A DNA stretch of 64,000 nucleotides from an uncultured Clostridia bacterium (GCA_947627045.1 CANQUM010000002.1:120464-184463); one strand, 5' to 3'. Counted from the stretch's first letter, positions 8,501 through 17,327 are shown. Notes: generated by a model not told the origin, from the letters alone. Translations and numbers: made by a program.

Positions 8501-10496
8501 GATTTAATGCAGGAATAACTACTTTCTCTTCATACGGGCAATTCTTACAGGTTTTTGTCTTTTGACCCGGTTCTGTACAAGTAGCTTCTTTATCGGTCTC
8601 ATCGCCCTCTTTGATTACAGCGTCGCCAAACTCATGCTCTTTAGGTTCAACATATTTATAATGTTTTGCACCACAACCGCGAGAACATTCTTCTACTTGC
8701 CAGCCGCCTTCTTTACAATTGGTAACCGCAGTATATCCTTTTGCTGTGTCTTCATCATCAAGTGTGCCTTTCCAAGTTTCAGGCCAACTATGATTATCAT
8801 TACGATTGAGCACTTGCGGCTCAATAACAATCTGACCACATTCCTTGCACTTATAACCAGGAGTTATACCGGTTTCCATACAAGTAGCCTCTTTTGCTTC
8901 TGAGGTTTTTTCGAGGTCTTTATGATTTCCTAATTCCTTGACTCTCGCCTCAATATCCTCAATTTCTGTTTCTTTATTATCCTCAAAGTACTTGCCGCAA
9001 ACTTCACATACATAATATGTATATTCGCTTTTACCGTCGCACTTCTTAGCTTTCTTTTCAACAAGCTTGTGATCTACAACATATGACTCTTCACTTACTA
9101 TAACGTCATATTTTTCCGAAGTAACATTTGCAGTATGACCTTTCCTTTGAATCGTCAACTTCTTATCAGCTTTTACTTCTGGTTCTTTGCTGTTCTCACC
9201 CATAACGATAATATCGTTTTCTTCTGCATTTGCAACAGCCTCTGAAAGTTTGTCATAAGTTTGCTTGAAATTACCTTCACTGTCATTTAAAGTGAATCCG
9301 GGTACTGTAGCTTTTTCACCAATCACTACAGCCGGTGTTTCAGGAGCATTGTCTATATCTCCACTTTGTGAATAAGTAAAGTATAAATCTAAGTCACTCG
9401 GATTATTCTCTACAGAAATGGTTCCGTCAATAGTCAGCTTGTTGTTATCAGTGCTATAGAAAGATGCAACATACTGAGCTTTGCCGTCCTCACCTGAACC
9501 CTTACATTCAATAGATGAAGATTCGTCAAGTGTTACACTATCATTTTTACCTGAGAAGCAAATAGCCGCAAAGTTATTAACACCTTCGCTAAAAGGATTT
9601 GTAGATGTTATCTTGGATTTGTTTTTAATTGTTACAGTGTTGCCTGTTGACTTATAATTGTTATTGCCATCCATAAAATAGATAGCGCCCCAAGATTCTA
9701 CCTCACTGTTGTCAATTGTAATATTTGCCTCTTGACTGAAAACACTTATGCCATATCTTTTTGGCACAACGATTTTACTGCCGTTTTGAATTTTTACAGC
9801 AGCACCCTTAGCCAAAATGTCAATACCTACAGCATTTCCGCCTTGATCCTCGTTAGCTTTAACAGTTGTATTGTCAAGCGTTAAAGTTCCGCTTCCTGTT
9901 CCTGCAGTTCCCTCATCGCTGAGAACTATAGCTCTAGCTCTATCTTTCACATTGGCGTTACTGTTTACTGTAATGTTACAGTCTTTAAGCGTAACATTAG
10001 GTGTAACATTAGTTTTGGAGTTAATCCAAATTGTAGTAACAATATCCTTGCTCTCACTAGGCGCAGTTTGAGTAATTGTTACACCTTCAAGTGTTACGGT
10101 ATTAGCATTAATAGCGTCACCAATTATAACAGCATTCTTCTTGTTGTCAGTAGTAAAAGTCAAATTCTTTAATGTAACATTACCTTTTAGATTAAAGCCA
10201 CCTCCGGTAATAGCGTTACTGCCACCGTCGATTACAACTTTTTTTGGAAAATCAACTGTTATAAATTCATCAGTACTAAAGCCGCTTGTCAGCTTAATAT
10301 AACTAACACCGTCTTCATCAACACCTGATTTACCTAAAGCTTCAGTCAATTCATCATAATTTGAAGCCGTATACGGGTCAGCCGCTTTTCCATTGCCTGA
10401 CGTTTCTGCAGAAACAAAAACCGCCGTAGATGGTATTGAACTAACCAACAGCGCAAAACAGCTTATTAAATTCAAAGCTATTCTTTTGATCTTCAA
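5568..10496 (-). CDS. Giant secreted His/Cys-repeat surface protein B (1642 aa)
   Basis: Paralogue of the 475-4995 gene with the same TTG start context and a signal peptide differing by one residue in the first 30. Residues about 40-450 look like a right-handed beta-helix: stacked TLKNLTF, TLEGVTI, TLKDCNI, TLDNTTV rungs. This is unlike the N-terminus of A. Residues about 472-1492 hold about 19 His/Cys units of the H-x11..14-C-x9..10-C-x2-C type; several have wider spacing such as CSRGC or CKNDGC. Two EF-hand-like loops sit between units. An Asn-rich linker leads to the Lys-rich Fn3-like domain ending KVKVK, only three residues different from A. No catalytic motif is recognised. It is probably a cell-surface adhesin or metal-binding scaffold; the function is inference. 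Confidence 0.85.
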   Translation of the reverse strand: MKIKRIALNLISCFALLVSSIPSTAVFVSAETSGNGKAADPYTASNYDELTEALGKSGVDEDGVSYIKLTSGFSTDEFITVDFPKKVVIDGGSNAITGGGFNLKGNVTLKNLTFTTDNKKNAVIIGDAINANTVTLEGVTITQTAPSESKDIVTTIWINSKTNVTPNVTLKDCNITVNSNANVKDRARAIVLSDEGTAGTGSGTLTLDNTTVKANEDQGGNAVGIDILAKGAAVKIQNGSKIVVPKRYGISVFSQEANITIDNSEVESWGAIYFMDGNNNYKSTGNTVTIKNKSKITSTNPFSEGVNNFAAICFSGKNDSVTLDESSSIECKGSGEDGKAQYVASFYSTDNNKLTIDGTISVENNPSDLDLYFTYSQSGDIDNAPETPAVVIGEKATVPGFTLNDSEGNFKQTYDKLSEAVANAEENDIIVMGENSKEPEVKADKKLTIQRKGHTANVTSEKYDVIVSEESYVVDHKLVEKKAKKCDGKSEYTYYVCEVCGKYFEDNKETEIEDIEARVKELGNHKDLEKTSEAKEATCMETGITPGYKCKECGQIVIEPQVLNRNDNHSWPETWKGTLDDEDTAKGYTAVTNCKEGGWQVEECSRGCGAKHYKYVEPKEHEFGDAVIKEGDETDKEATCTEPGQKTKTCKNCPYEEKVVIPALNHTDSRGESTIVAVPMVEASCKGEGTEGHDRYWYCTQCKREEGTYESKHENDEYKWFSDAACTQEIVDHDSIFKTEEHDFSITIPGKAPTCQASGQYSYKQCSKCGDIEGGKQVSDFYAPANEFGHVYSSGLQGEATESTCLKKGKYQYFKCDLCNKTYIVKSDAKDEWENYTDIEEIHPASDTPTEDELALKPLAEHKWGTPVEYKAPECEAKGNYGSVQCTVCQAKFKTTDDQGVAIENEDEYVKVNSDTDLEIAALGHEWSSADATHHFADNCTTYEYYKCTRDCGKIAMVVTESEDATILEDVKVKYISSEDEAKKPEASHNWVDKVTEAKEPNCTENGTYAYAQCDKCNAFAEKLAEGGYKEWTAADDKDGDGVITDADFVKKATGHNFEAGFVKGYASPDPCTQPGLNSYAVCKNDGCGVYALATLKAEASEGSDNPADYDYTPWTVEDNDKNSDGEITEDDFVIDVVGHIYGDLHPAYTPEGAAACTENGKKAYYECSACNKLFIDEGSDKKEVTENELIVPAPGHQEEAIPASEDVAATCTGEGLTGGTRCSVCKTILTPRKVIPALGHDFKEESYKTKTPATCETKEIQEAQCSRCDVTQTREKPNSEPLGHDYQKVEAKEATCTEPGNIEYYKCSRCTKLFVDEEGAKKEITADKVVTTKDHEYGELIEEVPATCTEEGTKAHYKCSVCEKLFVDETTMQGETSVTIKKEVTAVDLVIEKIAHTPKAVEAVAATCTKPGLTEGSVCDVCGEVLVAQAVTPMIDHTPVTDAKVDPTCTKTGLTEGKHCSVCEGTLVAQAVIPALGHNFVNGVCTRCNENEPSYGDDTPVDNGNSKPGNITNNNNNNNNSNITTTPANKIPAKALKVKQAKINKLKVKSKAKKTINVSWKKVSGAKGYEVEVSKSSKFKKNARVLKKTTKKLKLKIKNKKIKSKKTYYVRVRAYTTYKSGNSTNKAYSSWNYVLRKVKVK
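7101..7136 (-). other. EF-hand-like Ca-binding loop 2 in protein B
   Basis: Encodes DKNSDGEITEDD. It has Asp/Asn at loop positions 1, 3 and 5, Gly at 6, Ile at 8 and Asp at 12, which matches the EF-hand loop pattern. It lies in a linker between two His/Cys units. Confidence 0.6.
7353..7388 (-). other. EF-hand-like Ca-binding loop 1 in protein B
   Basis: Encodes DKDGDGVITDAD, a textbook DxDxDGxIxxxD loop. It sits in the same position relative to the His/Cys unit as the second loop, so the unit plus loop was probably duplicated. Confidence 0.65.
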
Positions 10497-10788
10497 TGTT
10501 GTTTACCTCTTTTCTTTTATTAATTTGATTCATTATAAAATGTATATATAATACTAAACGTGGGATAACGCCTAGAATTATAACTAAAATAAGTATACAG
10601 TATTGCCTAATTAAACAAGTAAAAATTTTAAAAACTTATTTTTACATTTGTGTGAATTAGATTTTGCACATAACAAAATAGAATATTCGACAATAATTTT
10701 AGTATGTACAAAACACAAATCTCAAAACTGTAGGCTAATTATATCATACTGAATATAAAATTGCAATACTTAATTATTAACAATTTTA
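10497..10788 (-). repeat. Duplicated promoter plus leader, copy B
   Basis: Nearly identical to 4996-5287. The rest of this 530-base gap (10789-10962) is AT-rich and shows no gene. Confidence 0.9.
10738..10766 (-). promoter_or_regulatory. Sigma-A-type promoter of giant gene B
   Basis: TTGCAA (10761-10766), 17-base spacer, TATAAT (10738-10743), read on the minus strand. Leader length to the TTG start is about 235 nt, the same as for gene A. Confidence 0.75.
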
Positions 10789-10962
10789 CTTTGCAAATTT
10801 CGCCAACAGCTTGAATAACAATCAAAAACAGGTTTTGATTATTGTTAAACTTATCCGAGAGCAAATGCTATTATAACACTGTTGCTAAAAAAAATCAATA
10901 CCCAATTTTACATTTTTTTAAATAAACCAAACACTTTACGATCTGCATACTTAATTAAACTA

Positions 10963-11002
10963 CAACCCCCGAAGCCGGATTAAAAACCAAGCCGCGGGGG
11001 TT
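10963..11002 (-). terminator. Probable terminator of the msmX-like gene
   Basis: AACCCCCG and CGGGGGTT arms enclose an imperfect inner stem, 25 bases past the ATPase stop. The following T run on the minus strand is short. Confidence 0.5.
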
Positions 11003-11026
11003 ATAAAACTGAATTCAAATGAAAAC

Positions 11027-12169
11027 TTAATTAATAACTGCCTTTTCGGTATCCTTTTCAAATATATGAATTCTATTCGGGTCGATAGCAACTTTAATTT
11101 TATCCTGTGGTCTTACATTATTTCTTGGAGAAACTCTTGCGGTCATTTGAATACCAACGCAATTGAGATATAGGTAAGTTTCAGCGCCCATCATTTCGGC
11201 AACCTCAACGGTAGTATCAATAATACCAGTCTTAGCGGAAGAAATAAACATTTCCTCATCGTGAATACACTCAGGACGGATACCCATAACAACTTCCTTA
11301 CCAACCAGCGGCTCAAGGAGTTTTTCATCTGATTTAGACTCAGGAACCTCAACAGTATATTTAACTCCTCGGGTCTCCTTAGTGTCCTCAGTACCGAACT
11401 CGATAACATATTTTCCGTCTACCTTAATGAGCTTTGAGTCGATAAAGTTCATCTGAGGCGAACCGATAAATCCGGCAACGAACTGATTAACAGGGTGCTG
11501 ATAGAGGTTATTCGGGGTATCGACCTGCTGAATGAAGCCGTCCTTCATAACGACGATTCTGTCAGCCATAGTCATAGCCTCTGTCTGGTCGTGGGTAACG
11601 TAGATGAATGTAGTACCCAATCTCTTATGGAGCTTAGATATCTCGGTTCTCATCTGAGCTCTCAGCTTAGCGTCGAGGTTTGAGAGCGGCTCGTCGAGCA
11701 AGAACACCTGCGGTTCACGAACGATAGCTCTACCCAAAGCAACACGCTGTCTCTGACCTCCGGACAAAGCCTTAGGTTTTCTGTCGAGCAGGTGAGCTAT
11801 ATCGAGTATCTTAGCAGCCTCTTCAACTTTTTTAGCGATTTGGTCTTTAGGAACTTTTCTAAGTTTCAAACCGAACGCCATATTCTCAAAAACAGTCATA
11901 TGAGGATAGAGAGCGTAGTTTTGGAAAACCATAGCAATATCTCTGTCCTTAGGAGCTATATCGTTTACCAATCTGTCTCCGATATAGAGTTCTCCGTCGC
12001 TGATTTCCTCAAGACCGGCGATCATTCTCAGTGTTGTTGATTTTCCGCATCCTGACGGACCAACAAGAATAATAAATTCCTTATCCTTAATTTCGATGTT
12101 GAAGTCTGAAACAGCTACAACATTACCCGGATATTTTTTATAAATACCCTTTAGTGATACACTTGCCAT
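11027..12169 (-). CDS. msmX: Multi-sugar ABC importer ATPase (MsmX/UgpC/MalK type)
   Basis: 380 aa. Walker [10 protein letters not shown] is at residues 37-45, Q-loop at about 83, signature LSGGQ at 135-139, Walker B VFLLDEP at about 155, followed by the H-loop [10 protein letters not shown]-terminal TOBE/OB regulatory domain ends in the typical [12 protein letters not shown] region. Length and domains match the shared ATPase that powers several carbohydrate ABC importers in Firmicutes. No permease or binding-protein gene is adjacent, which fits a shared orphan ATPase. Start ATG has GGGAGGT upstream. It could serve oligosaccharides released by the secreted glucanases and pullulanase; that link is inferred. 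Confidence 0.92.
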   Translation of the reverse strand: MASVSLKGIYKKYPGNVVAVSDFNIEIKDKEFIILVGPSGCGKSTTLRMIAGLEEISDGELYIGDRLVNDIAPKDRDIAMVFQNYALYPHMTVFENMAFGLKLRKVPKDQIAKKVEEAAKILDIAHLLDRKPKALSGGQRQRVALGRAIVREPQVFLLDEPLSNLDAKLRAQMRTEISKLHKRLGTTFIYVTHDQTEAMTMADRIVVMKDGFIQQVDTPNNLYQHPVNQFVAGFIGSPQMNFIDSKLIKVDGKYVIEFGTEDTKETRGVKYTVEVPESKSDEKLLEPLVGKEVVMGIRPECIHDEEMFISSAKTGIIDTTVEVAEMMGAETYLYLNCVGIQMTARVSPRNNVRPQDKIKVAIDPNRIHIFEKDTEKAVIN

Positions 12170-12321
12170 TTATGTATGACCTCCCGTTAATATATTTAAA
12201 GTAAATTTGCTCAATAATATAATAACAAATTTAAAAGGGTAATTTCAACGGTTTTTTCACTAAAGTTTTAACACAGAAATTATTTATAATTACTAAATCT
12301 GTAACATTCTATTACCAAGTC

Positions 12322-13041
12322 CTACAAAATCTTTTCAACATCTTTGTGCAAAAGTTCCAAACACTGACCAAGTGCAAGATTAGGGTTCAACTCAAGACCA
12401 CCTATCTTAACGCGCTTCAAAAAAACGACCTTGTTTGACAATTTATCAAACATTCTTTTAACCTGATGGTACATACCCTCTTTAAGGTACACATAACAAG
12501 TCTTATCATTTCCCGCAATAAATTCTATTCTCGCAGGAAGACAAACATCACCGCCGTCGATTTCCAAACCTTTTTCAAATTCATTAATATAATAGTCCTG
12601 AACAGGGTGTTCAAGCTCGACGTAATACTTTTTCTCAACATGGCTTTTAGGCGAAAGCATTTTATGAGCAAGCTCGCCGTCATCGGTCAACAGCACAAGC
12701 CCCTCGGTATCCTTATCGAGCCTGCCTGCGGGAAACAGTCCCGTTTTATAAAGCTCAGGAGGAACAAGCTCTAACACCGTAGGAGATTTACCGTCCTTTG
12801 TGGAACAAACATACCCCTTAGGCTTATTCAGCATAATATATACATACTTTTTATAAGCTACATTCTCGCCCTGAACAGTAACAGTATCCTTACCTGCAGC
12901 TATTTTTTCGTCGCTGTCTCTCACAACTGACCCATTCACCAAGACCTCGCCTTTTCTGCAAAGAGCCTTAGCGTCTTTTCTTGAGACGCCGTTCAGCTGA
13001 TTTGAAATATACTTATCAACACGCATTATTTCCGATTTCAT
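12322..13041 (-). CDS. rsuA: 16S rRNA pseudouridine synthase, RsuA/RluB/E/F family
   Basis: 239 aa from the ATG at 13041, chosen because AAGGGA lies seven bases upstream. Longer reading in the same frame runs into the preceding gene without a ribosome site. An S4 RNA-binding domain occupies the first ~60 residues (RVDKYISNQLNG..RKDAKALC). The pseudouridine synthase domain has the catalytic-Asp motif GRLDKDTEGLVLLT and a C-terminal HQVKRMF. The family isomerises uridine in rRNA; RsuA-like proteins target position 516 of 16S rRNA. Exact substrate cannot be told from the sequence. It starts 35 bases after the DUF4830 gene, so they are probably one transcript. Confidence 0.88.
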   Translation of the reverse strand: MKSEIMRVDKYISNQLNGVSRKDAKALCRKGEVLVNGSVVRDSDEKIAAGKDTVTVQGENVAYKKYVYIMLNKPKGYVCSTKDGKSPTVLELVPPELYKTGLFPAGRLDKDTEGLVLLTDDGELAHKMLSPKSHVEKKYYVELEHPVQDYYINEFEKGLEIDGGDVCLPARIEFIAGNDKTCYVYLKEGMYHQVKRMFDKLSNKVVFLKRVKIGGLELNPNLALGQCLELLHKDVEKIL

Positions 13042-13075
13042 TTTTAATTCCCTTATTATTCCTGAAATTATAACA

Positions 13076-13846
13076 TTACCACTGTTGAGAACTGCTTTCT
13101 GCTGATGTATTTTCAGATGACGGCTCGGTACTGCTTTCCTCCGCATTATTATCGGTTACATTAGCAGTCTCTGTTTCTGTTTCTTCATCGTTCATATCCG
13201 ATTCCGCACTGCTGCTGTCGAAAGCGTTCTTAACTTGCTTTTTGTCAGATTTAGAATCAACATCTGAACTGCTGTTATCTGCTTTTTCCTTATCCTTTTT
13301 AGATTTCGCCGCAGAACTTTCAGAATCCTCTGATTCTTCTTCAACGATCTCCTCCTCAGAATCCTTTTCATCTAACGACGCTTTAGAATCAGGGTCGGAA
13401 TTTTTCAAACCCTGCATAAAGCCGTCAAGCTCATTACATGAGACGTCTCCGCCTATCAAGCTGCCGTCAAACACCATCAGATTAATAACTACATTCTCAG
13501 AGTTTCCGGGATAATTATACACTGCATATGTATAAATTTCTACCATCTCGCCCTTATATTTTTTGAGATTAAAGCCCTGCTCTTTCTGAAGTTCGTTATA
13601 GCTTTCGTATGTTTCGTTAAACTCCTCAGGTATTGAAACTACCTTACAGCTTGTATATTCCTCTGAGACCTCCCAGCCCATTTCACTCATAAATGCCTGT
13701 CTTTCACGTTCTGTTTTCATAGGATAGGTTTTTGCCGTAGCTTTATGTACGATTCCGCAAACGATAAGTATCACCAAAAGTGCAATAAGTATTCCGCCGC
13801 ATATTACTAAACCTTTTTTTCTTACTTTAAATGTTTTTACAATCAT
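13076..13846 (-). CDS. DUF4830 membrane-anchored protein with acidic Ser-rich tail
   Basis: 256 aa from ATG 13846. An upstream in-frame GTG at 13879 lacks a ribosome site. A short basic N-terminus and one transmembrane helix (about residues 12-35) precede a domain matching my recollection of DUF4830: Y-P-M-K-T-E-R-E-R, LGWEVS-like, IPEEFNETYESYNELQKEQGF, and IGGDVSCNELDGFMQGL near its end. After about residue 145 comes a low-complexity tail of Ser, Glu and Asp to the stop. The family is uncharacterised. The domain is predicted outside the membrane. The tail is either a disordered spacer or a surface-exposed region. Confidence 0.72.
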   Translation of the reverse strand: MIVKTFKVRKKGLVICGGILIALLVILIVCGIVHKATAKTYPMKTERERQAFMSEMGWEVSEEYTSCKVVSIPEEFNETYESYNELQKEQGFNLKKYKGEMVEIYTYAVYNYPGNSENVVINLMVFDGSLIGGDVSCNELDGFMQGLKNSDPDSKASLDEKDSEEEIVEEESEDSESSAAKSKKDKEKADNSSSDVDSKSDKKQVKNAFDSSSAESDMNDEETETETANVTDNNAEESSTEPSSENTSAESSSQQW

Positions 13847-13914
13847 AATTAATGCCCCGCTTTCTATACAGTTTTTCACTTATGTATATGAAAGTACGGG
13901 CATAAATATGTCCT

Positions 13915-13970
13915 ATTAGAAGTTAGAAGCAAGAAGTTAGAGGTTAGAGGCAAGAAAAAGGAGGCAAGAC
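13915..13970. repeat. Eight tandem degenerate 7-bp repeats (locus 1)
   Basis: Reads as ATTAGAA GTTAGAA GCAAGAA GTTAGAG GTTAGAG GCAAGAA AAAGGAG GCAAGAC. It lies directly 3' of araD on the minus strand. The same unit, on the opposite strand, occurs at 31050-31440 and 51968-52002. Confidence 0.8.
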
Positions 13971-13995
13971 TGATGAGCCGCCGTCGGCTCAGCGG

Positions 13996-14706
13996 TCAGC
14001 CCTGCTGTCCATAGTATGCGTTATCGCCGTGTTTTCTTAAAAAGTGCTTGTCCAAAAGCTGCTGCTGCATTTTAAGAGTGGTTGTTTCCTTTTTGTACGC
14101 AAGCATTTCAGTATGCCAAGCCATAAAGGCTATTTCTTCGAGAATAACCGCCTTTTCAACAGTTGATATTGCGTCGTCGCCCCAAAGAAACGGCCCGTGC
14201 GAGTGTACAAGACAAGCGTTCATCTTAGAAGGACTCGTTCTGTGAGAAACAAAGGTCTCTACAATAACGCGCCCCGTATTTCTCTCGTATTCAGAGGAGA
14301 TCTCCTCATCCGTCATTTTTCTCGTAATAGGAATCGCTCCGTAAAAATAATCTGCATGAGTAGTGCCGTAAGCACTTATGCTCTTGCCTGCCTGTGCCCA
14401 AATAGTTGCCCATCTAGAATGTGTATGCACAACAGCGTTTGCATTGGTGAAATTCTTATAGATTTCAAGATGAGTGGGCATATCAGAGCTTGGCTTTAAA
14501 TTGCCTTCAACCACGCTTCCCTTTAAATCGCATATAACTATTTTGTCAGGAGTAAGTTCTTCGTATGCCACTCCGCTCGGCTTGATTGCAAAAAGACCTT
14601 TTTCACGGTCGATCTCCGAAACATTGCCCCAGGTTGAAATAACAAGATTATTCTGAGGCAGCATCATATTTGCACGATAAACTCTTTCCTTTAATTCTTC
14701 TAACAT
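13996..14706 (-). CDS. araD: L-ribulose-5-phosphate 4-epimerase
   Basis: 236 aa class II aldolase family protein. It has the motifs NLVISTWGN near residue 20, KPSGV near 43, SSDMPTHLEIY, the metal-binding HTHSRWAT, and late LVHSHGPF..GDDA. Length fits AraD. It converts L-ribulose-5-phosphate to D-xylulose-5-phosphate, the last step of arabinose entry into the pentose phosphate pathway. It begins one base after the araB stop, so translation is probably coupled. The isomerase gene araA is not in the window. Confidence 0.92.
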   Translation of the reverse strand: MLEELKERVYRANMMLPQNNLVISTWGNVSEIDREKGLFAIKPSGVAYEELTPDKIVICDLKGSVVEGNLKPSSDMPTHLEIYKNFTNANAVVHTHSRWATIWAQAGKSISAYGTTHADYFYGAIPITRKMTDEEISSEYERNTGRVIVETFVSHRTSPSKMNACLVHSHGPFLWGDDAISTVEKAVILEEIAFMAWHTEMLAYKKETTTLKMQQQLLDKHFLRKHGDNAYYGQQG

Positions 14707-14707
14707 A

Positions 14708-16375
14708 TCAATTTTCCCTTTCGGATTTTATTTTCTTCAGCGTTTTCATAACATTGTTTTCTCCTCTGCCGAAATAATCGTGCAGTTTTTTATATTCTGC
14801 ATAAAGCCTATCATAAACCTCTGCATTTTCTTTTATAGGAGAATAGTATTTTTCTCGAACCTTGCCCAGCTTTCGTGCGGCGTCAAAAACGCTGTCATAA
14901 CCGCCGTTTTCGGACCCTGCCGCAACACTTGCAAATATAGCGCTTCCCAGCGCTGGGCCCTGTGCCGAGCCTGCAATTTTAACAGGCATATTCAAAACGT
15001 CGCTGTAAATCTGCATAGCCATTTCGTTTTTTACAGCTATACCTCCGCTTGCATAAAACTCTTTAACAGGAACTCCGTTGTCTCTGAAATTCTCAACTAT
15101 CATTCTAGTGCCGTATGCGGTAGCTTCTATCAAAGCACGGTACATTTCCTCAGGCTTTGTCGAAAGAGTCATACCCAGCATACAGCCTGTTAAATCAGCG
15201 TCAACAAGCACCGAACGGTTTCCGTTCCACCAATCAAGCGCCAACAGACCGCTTTCTCCTGCCTTCAGCTTTTCAGCCAGCGAAGTCAGATACTGATGGA
15301 TATTCATACCGTTAGCCTTTGCAGCTTTATAATAGCTTTCGGGAACACAATTGTCAACCAGCCACGCAAAGTGGTCTCCCACGCAGGACTGACCTGCCTC
15401 ATAACCGAAAAGTCCCGGCATAACGCCGTCCTCGACAACTCCGCACATTCCTGGAACCTGCTTTTCCTGTTCTCCCATAAGAATGTGGCAGGTCGAAGTT
15501 CCGATTATTGCAAGCATTTTCTCAGGTCCGTCGATCGAAACAGAAGGTACGCAGACATGAGCGTCAACATTTCCTATGCAAACGACAGTACCCTCTGCAA
15601 GACCTGTTTTTTCTGCAAATTTAGAGGTTATTGTTCCTGCCTTTTCTCCAAGCGGAGTTATCACCGTTCCCAGTTTTTCTTCTACGCAGTTTTTAAGCAT
15701 AGGATTAAGAGCTTTAAAAAACTCCTTTGACGGATAGCCTTTGCGCTTATTCCATATAGCCTTATATCCCGCTGTACACGAGTTTCTCGTTTCTACTCCC
15801 GTCATCATCCAGACTATCCAGTCGGCGGCTTCTATCCACCTGTCTGTTGCTCTGTATATCTCGGGAGCTTCGTCGCATATCTGCATAAGCTTTGGTATCG
15901 CCCACTCGCTTGAAATTTTACCTCCGTAGTTTTTAAGCCATTCTTCCCCTCTTTGTTCGGCAATCTCATTCAGCCTGTTAGCCTCATACTGTGCAGCATG
16001 ATGTTTCCACAGCTTTACCCACGAATGAGGATTATGCTTATATTCATCTAAAAAGCAAAGAGGGGTTCCGTCTGCCTTACAGGGTATCATAGTACAAGCC
16101 GTGAAATCCGTTCCTATTGCAACTATATCAATTGGATTAACTCCGCTTGACTTTATTACTTCCGGTATTGTATGATACAAAACATCTAAATAATCCTGCG
16201 GGTGCTGAAGCGCATAATCGCTTGCCAGTTTTTCACCGCTTGGCAATTCCTCGTCCATAACTCCGTGAGGGTATTCATATACCGATGATGCCATCTCCTC
16301 ACCGTTTGAAATATCCAAAAGCAGTGCTCTTCCCGATAACGACCCGAAATCAATGCCAATAGTATATTTCCCCAT
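14708..16375 (-). CDS. araB: Ribulokinase
   Basis: 555 aa FGGY-family sugar kinase. N-terminal phosphate-binding motif [15 protein letters not shown] (residues 7-21), [13 protein letters not shown], and C-terminal [20 protein letters not shown] typical of AraB. It phosphorylates L-ribulose with ATP. Start ATG is preceded by AAAGGA about 12 bases upstream. It forms a two-gene unit with araD; no regulator or arabinose transporter sits next to it. The pair is divergent from the VanY-like gene across 160 AT-rich bases. Confidence 0.93.
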   Translation of the reverse strand: MGKYTIGIDFGSLSGRALLLDISNGEEMASSVYEYPHGVMDEELPSGEKLASDYALQHPQDYLDVLYHTIPEVIKSSGVNPIDIVAIGTDFTACTMIPCKADGTPLCFLDEYKHNPHSWVKLWKHHAAQYEANRLNEIAEQRGEEWLKNYGGKISSEWAIPKLMQICDEAPEIYRATDRWIEAADWIVWMMTGVETRNSCTAGYKAIWNKRKGYPSKEFFKALNPMLKNCVEEKLGTVITPLGEKAGTITSKFAEKTGLAEGTVVCIGNVDAHVCVPSVSIDGPEKMLAIIGTSTCHILMGEQEKQVPGMCGVVEDGVMPGLFGYEAGQSCVGDHFAWLVDNCVPESYYKAAKANGMNIHQYLTSLAEKLKAGESGLLALDWWNGNRSVLVDADLTGCMLGMTLSTKPEEMYRALIEATAYGTRMIVENFRDNGVPVKEFYASGGIAVKNEMAMQIYSDVLNMPVKIAGSAQGPALGSAIFASVAAGSENGGYDSVFDAARKLGKVREKYYSPIKENAEVYDRLYAEYKKLHDYFGRGENNVMKTLKKIKSEREN

Positions 16376-16535
16376 ATAATCACCATTCCTTTATGAATAC
16401 CTGCTTTTCAAAATATCAATTGTATTGTAGCATATTGAAAAGTTCAAATCAATATATTATCCAAAATTAGTTATGGACTTAGCCAAAATTTTATGCTACA
16501 ATGTATTTCAAACTTCATTAAAAGGGATATAAAAA

Positions 16536-17246
16536 ATGAAAAATAAGAAAATTAAAATAATAGCTGTTATGTCAGTTTTATTAATGCTTTTGATTTCAGG
16601 GTGCAATAAAAGCAACGATACAGAATCATCTTTATCAACCGATGAATCATCTGTCAGTTCATCGTCATCGGTTAAACAGCCTGCTGTGAAAGCATTCGCT
16701 AAGGCTCATTCAACAGAGGTTATCGACGGCGTAACCTACGTTGACGGTATTTTGATTGTCAACAAAACATACTCTTTGCCGAAAAGCTATAATTACGGTC
16801 TTACCGATGAAACGCTAAAAGCGTTCAATAAGATGAAAAATGCTGCGGCAAAAGACAATATTTATCTTGAAATAGCGTCCGGCTTCAGAAGCTATGAAGA
16901 ACAGGAAGCACTGTATAATGAATATAAGTCCGAGAACGGTCAGAAAAAAGCGGATACATACTCTGCTCGCCCGGGGCATTCCGAACACCAGTCAGGTATG
17001 GCTATTGATGTAAACGGCGCAGATTTCAGTATGGTGGGTCAAAAAGATATGAAATGGCTCGGAAAACACTGCGCTGAATACGGCTTTATTATTCGTTTCC
17101 CAAAGAATAAGGAAAGTATAACAGGATACAGCTATGAACCATGGCATATAAGATATGTAGGCAAAAAAACTGCAAAGGAAATAAAAAAACAAGGTATATG
17201 CCTTGAAGAGTATCTTGGTGTTACATCGAAATATAACCCCCAGTGA
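16536..17246 (+). CDS. D-alanyl-D-alanine carboxypeptidase lipoprotein, VanY/M15B family
   Basis: 236 aa. A lipobox LISGC sits at about residues 19-23, then a Ser-rich spacer, then a peptidase M15B domain. Zinc and active-site motifs are visible: SGFRSYEEQEALYN, GHSEHQSGMAIDVNG (His and Asp ligands) and EPWHIRYVG (Glu and His). The enzyme trims the terminal D-Ala from peptidoglycan stem peptides on the outer face of the membrane. It is apparently monocistronic with an AAAGGGA ribosome site. No van resistance genes are nearby, so a housekeeping wall-remodelling role is more likely. Confidence 0.9.
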   Translation: MKNKKIKIIAVMSVLLMLLISGCNKSNDTESSLSTDESSVSSSSSVKQPAVKAFAKAHSTEVIDGVTYVDGILIVNKTYSLPKSYNYGLTDETLKAFNKMKNAAAKDNIYLEIASGFRSYEEQEALYNEYKSENGQKKADTYSARPGHSEHQSGMAIDVNGADFSMVGQKDMKWLGKHCAEYGFIIRFPKNKESITGYSYEPWHIRYVGKKTAKEIKKQGICLEEYLGVTSKYNPQ

Positions 17247-17301
17247 ACCGGCGTGACGCCGGATGCTCTGCCGCCTTTGGGTAGTTTTTAAAATGTTACA
17301 G

Positions 17302-17327
17302 TTTGTGCAACGGCGGGCTGTACTTTG
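17302..17327 (+). repeat. Dispersed 26-bp intergenic repeat, copy 1
   Basis: TTTGTGCAACGGCGGGCTG.. matches the minus strand of 22329-22354 at 23 of 26 positions. It is in the gap after the VanY-like gene. The rest of 17247-17525 holds a small CCGGCGT/ACGCCGG hairpin at 17249-17263 and a terminator-like stem. Confidence 0.6.

Noticed and set aside
475..10496. Giant proteins as dockerin-bearing cellulosome scaffolds
   Set aside because: The two EF-hand loops are isolated, not in a dockerin pair, and no cohesin domains are seen.
13042..13146. Longer N-terminus for the RsuA-type protein
   Set aside because: The extension overlaps the preceding gene, has no ribosome site and does not look like an S4 domain.
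13996..16375. Complete arabinose operon
   Set aside because: Only araB and araD are present; no araA, transporter or regulator in the flanks.
16536..17246. Vancomycin-resistance locus
   Set aside because: Only a VanY-like carboxypeptidase is present; no vanHAX, vanR or vanS nearby.
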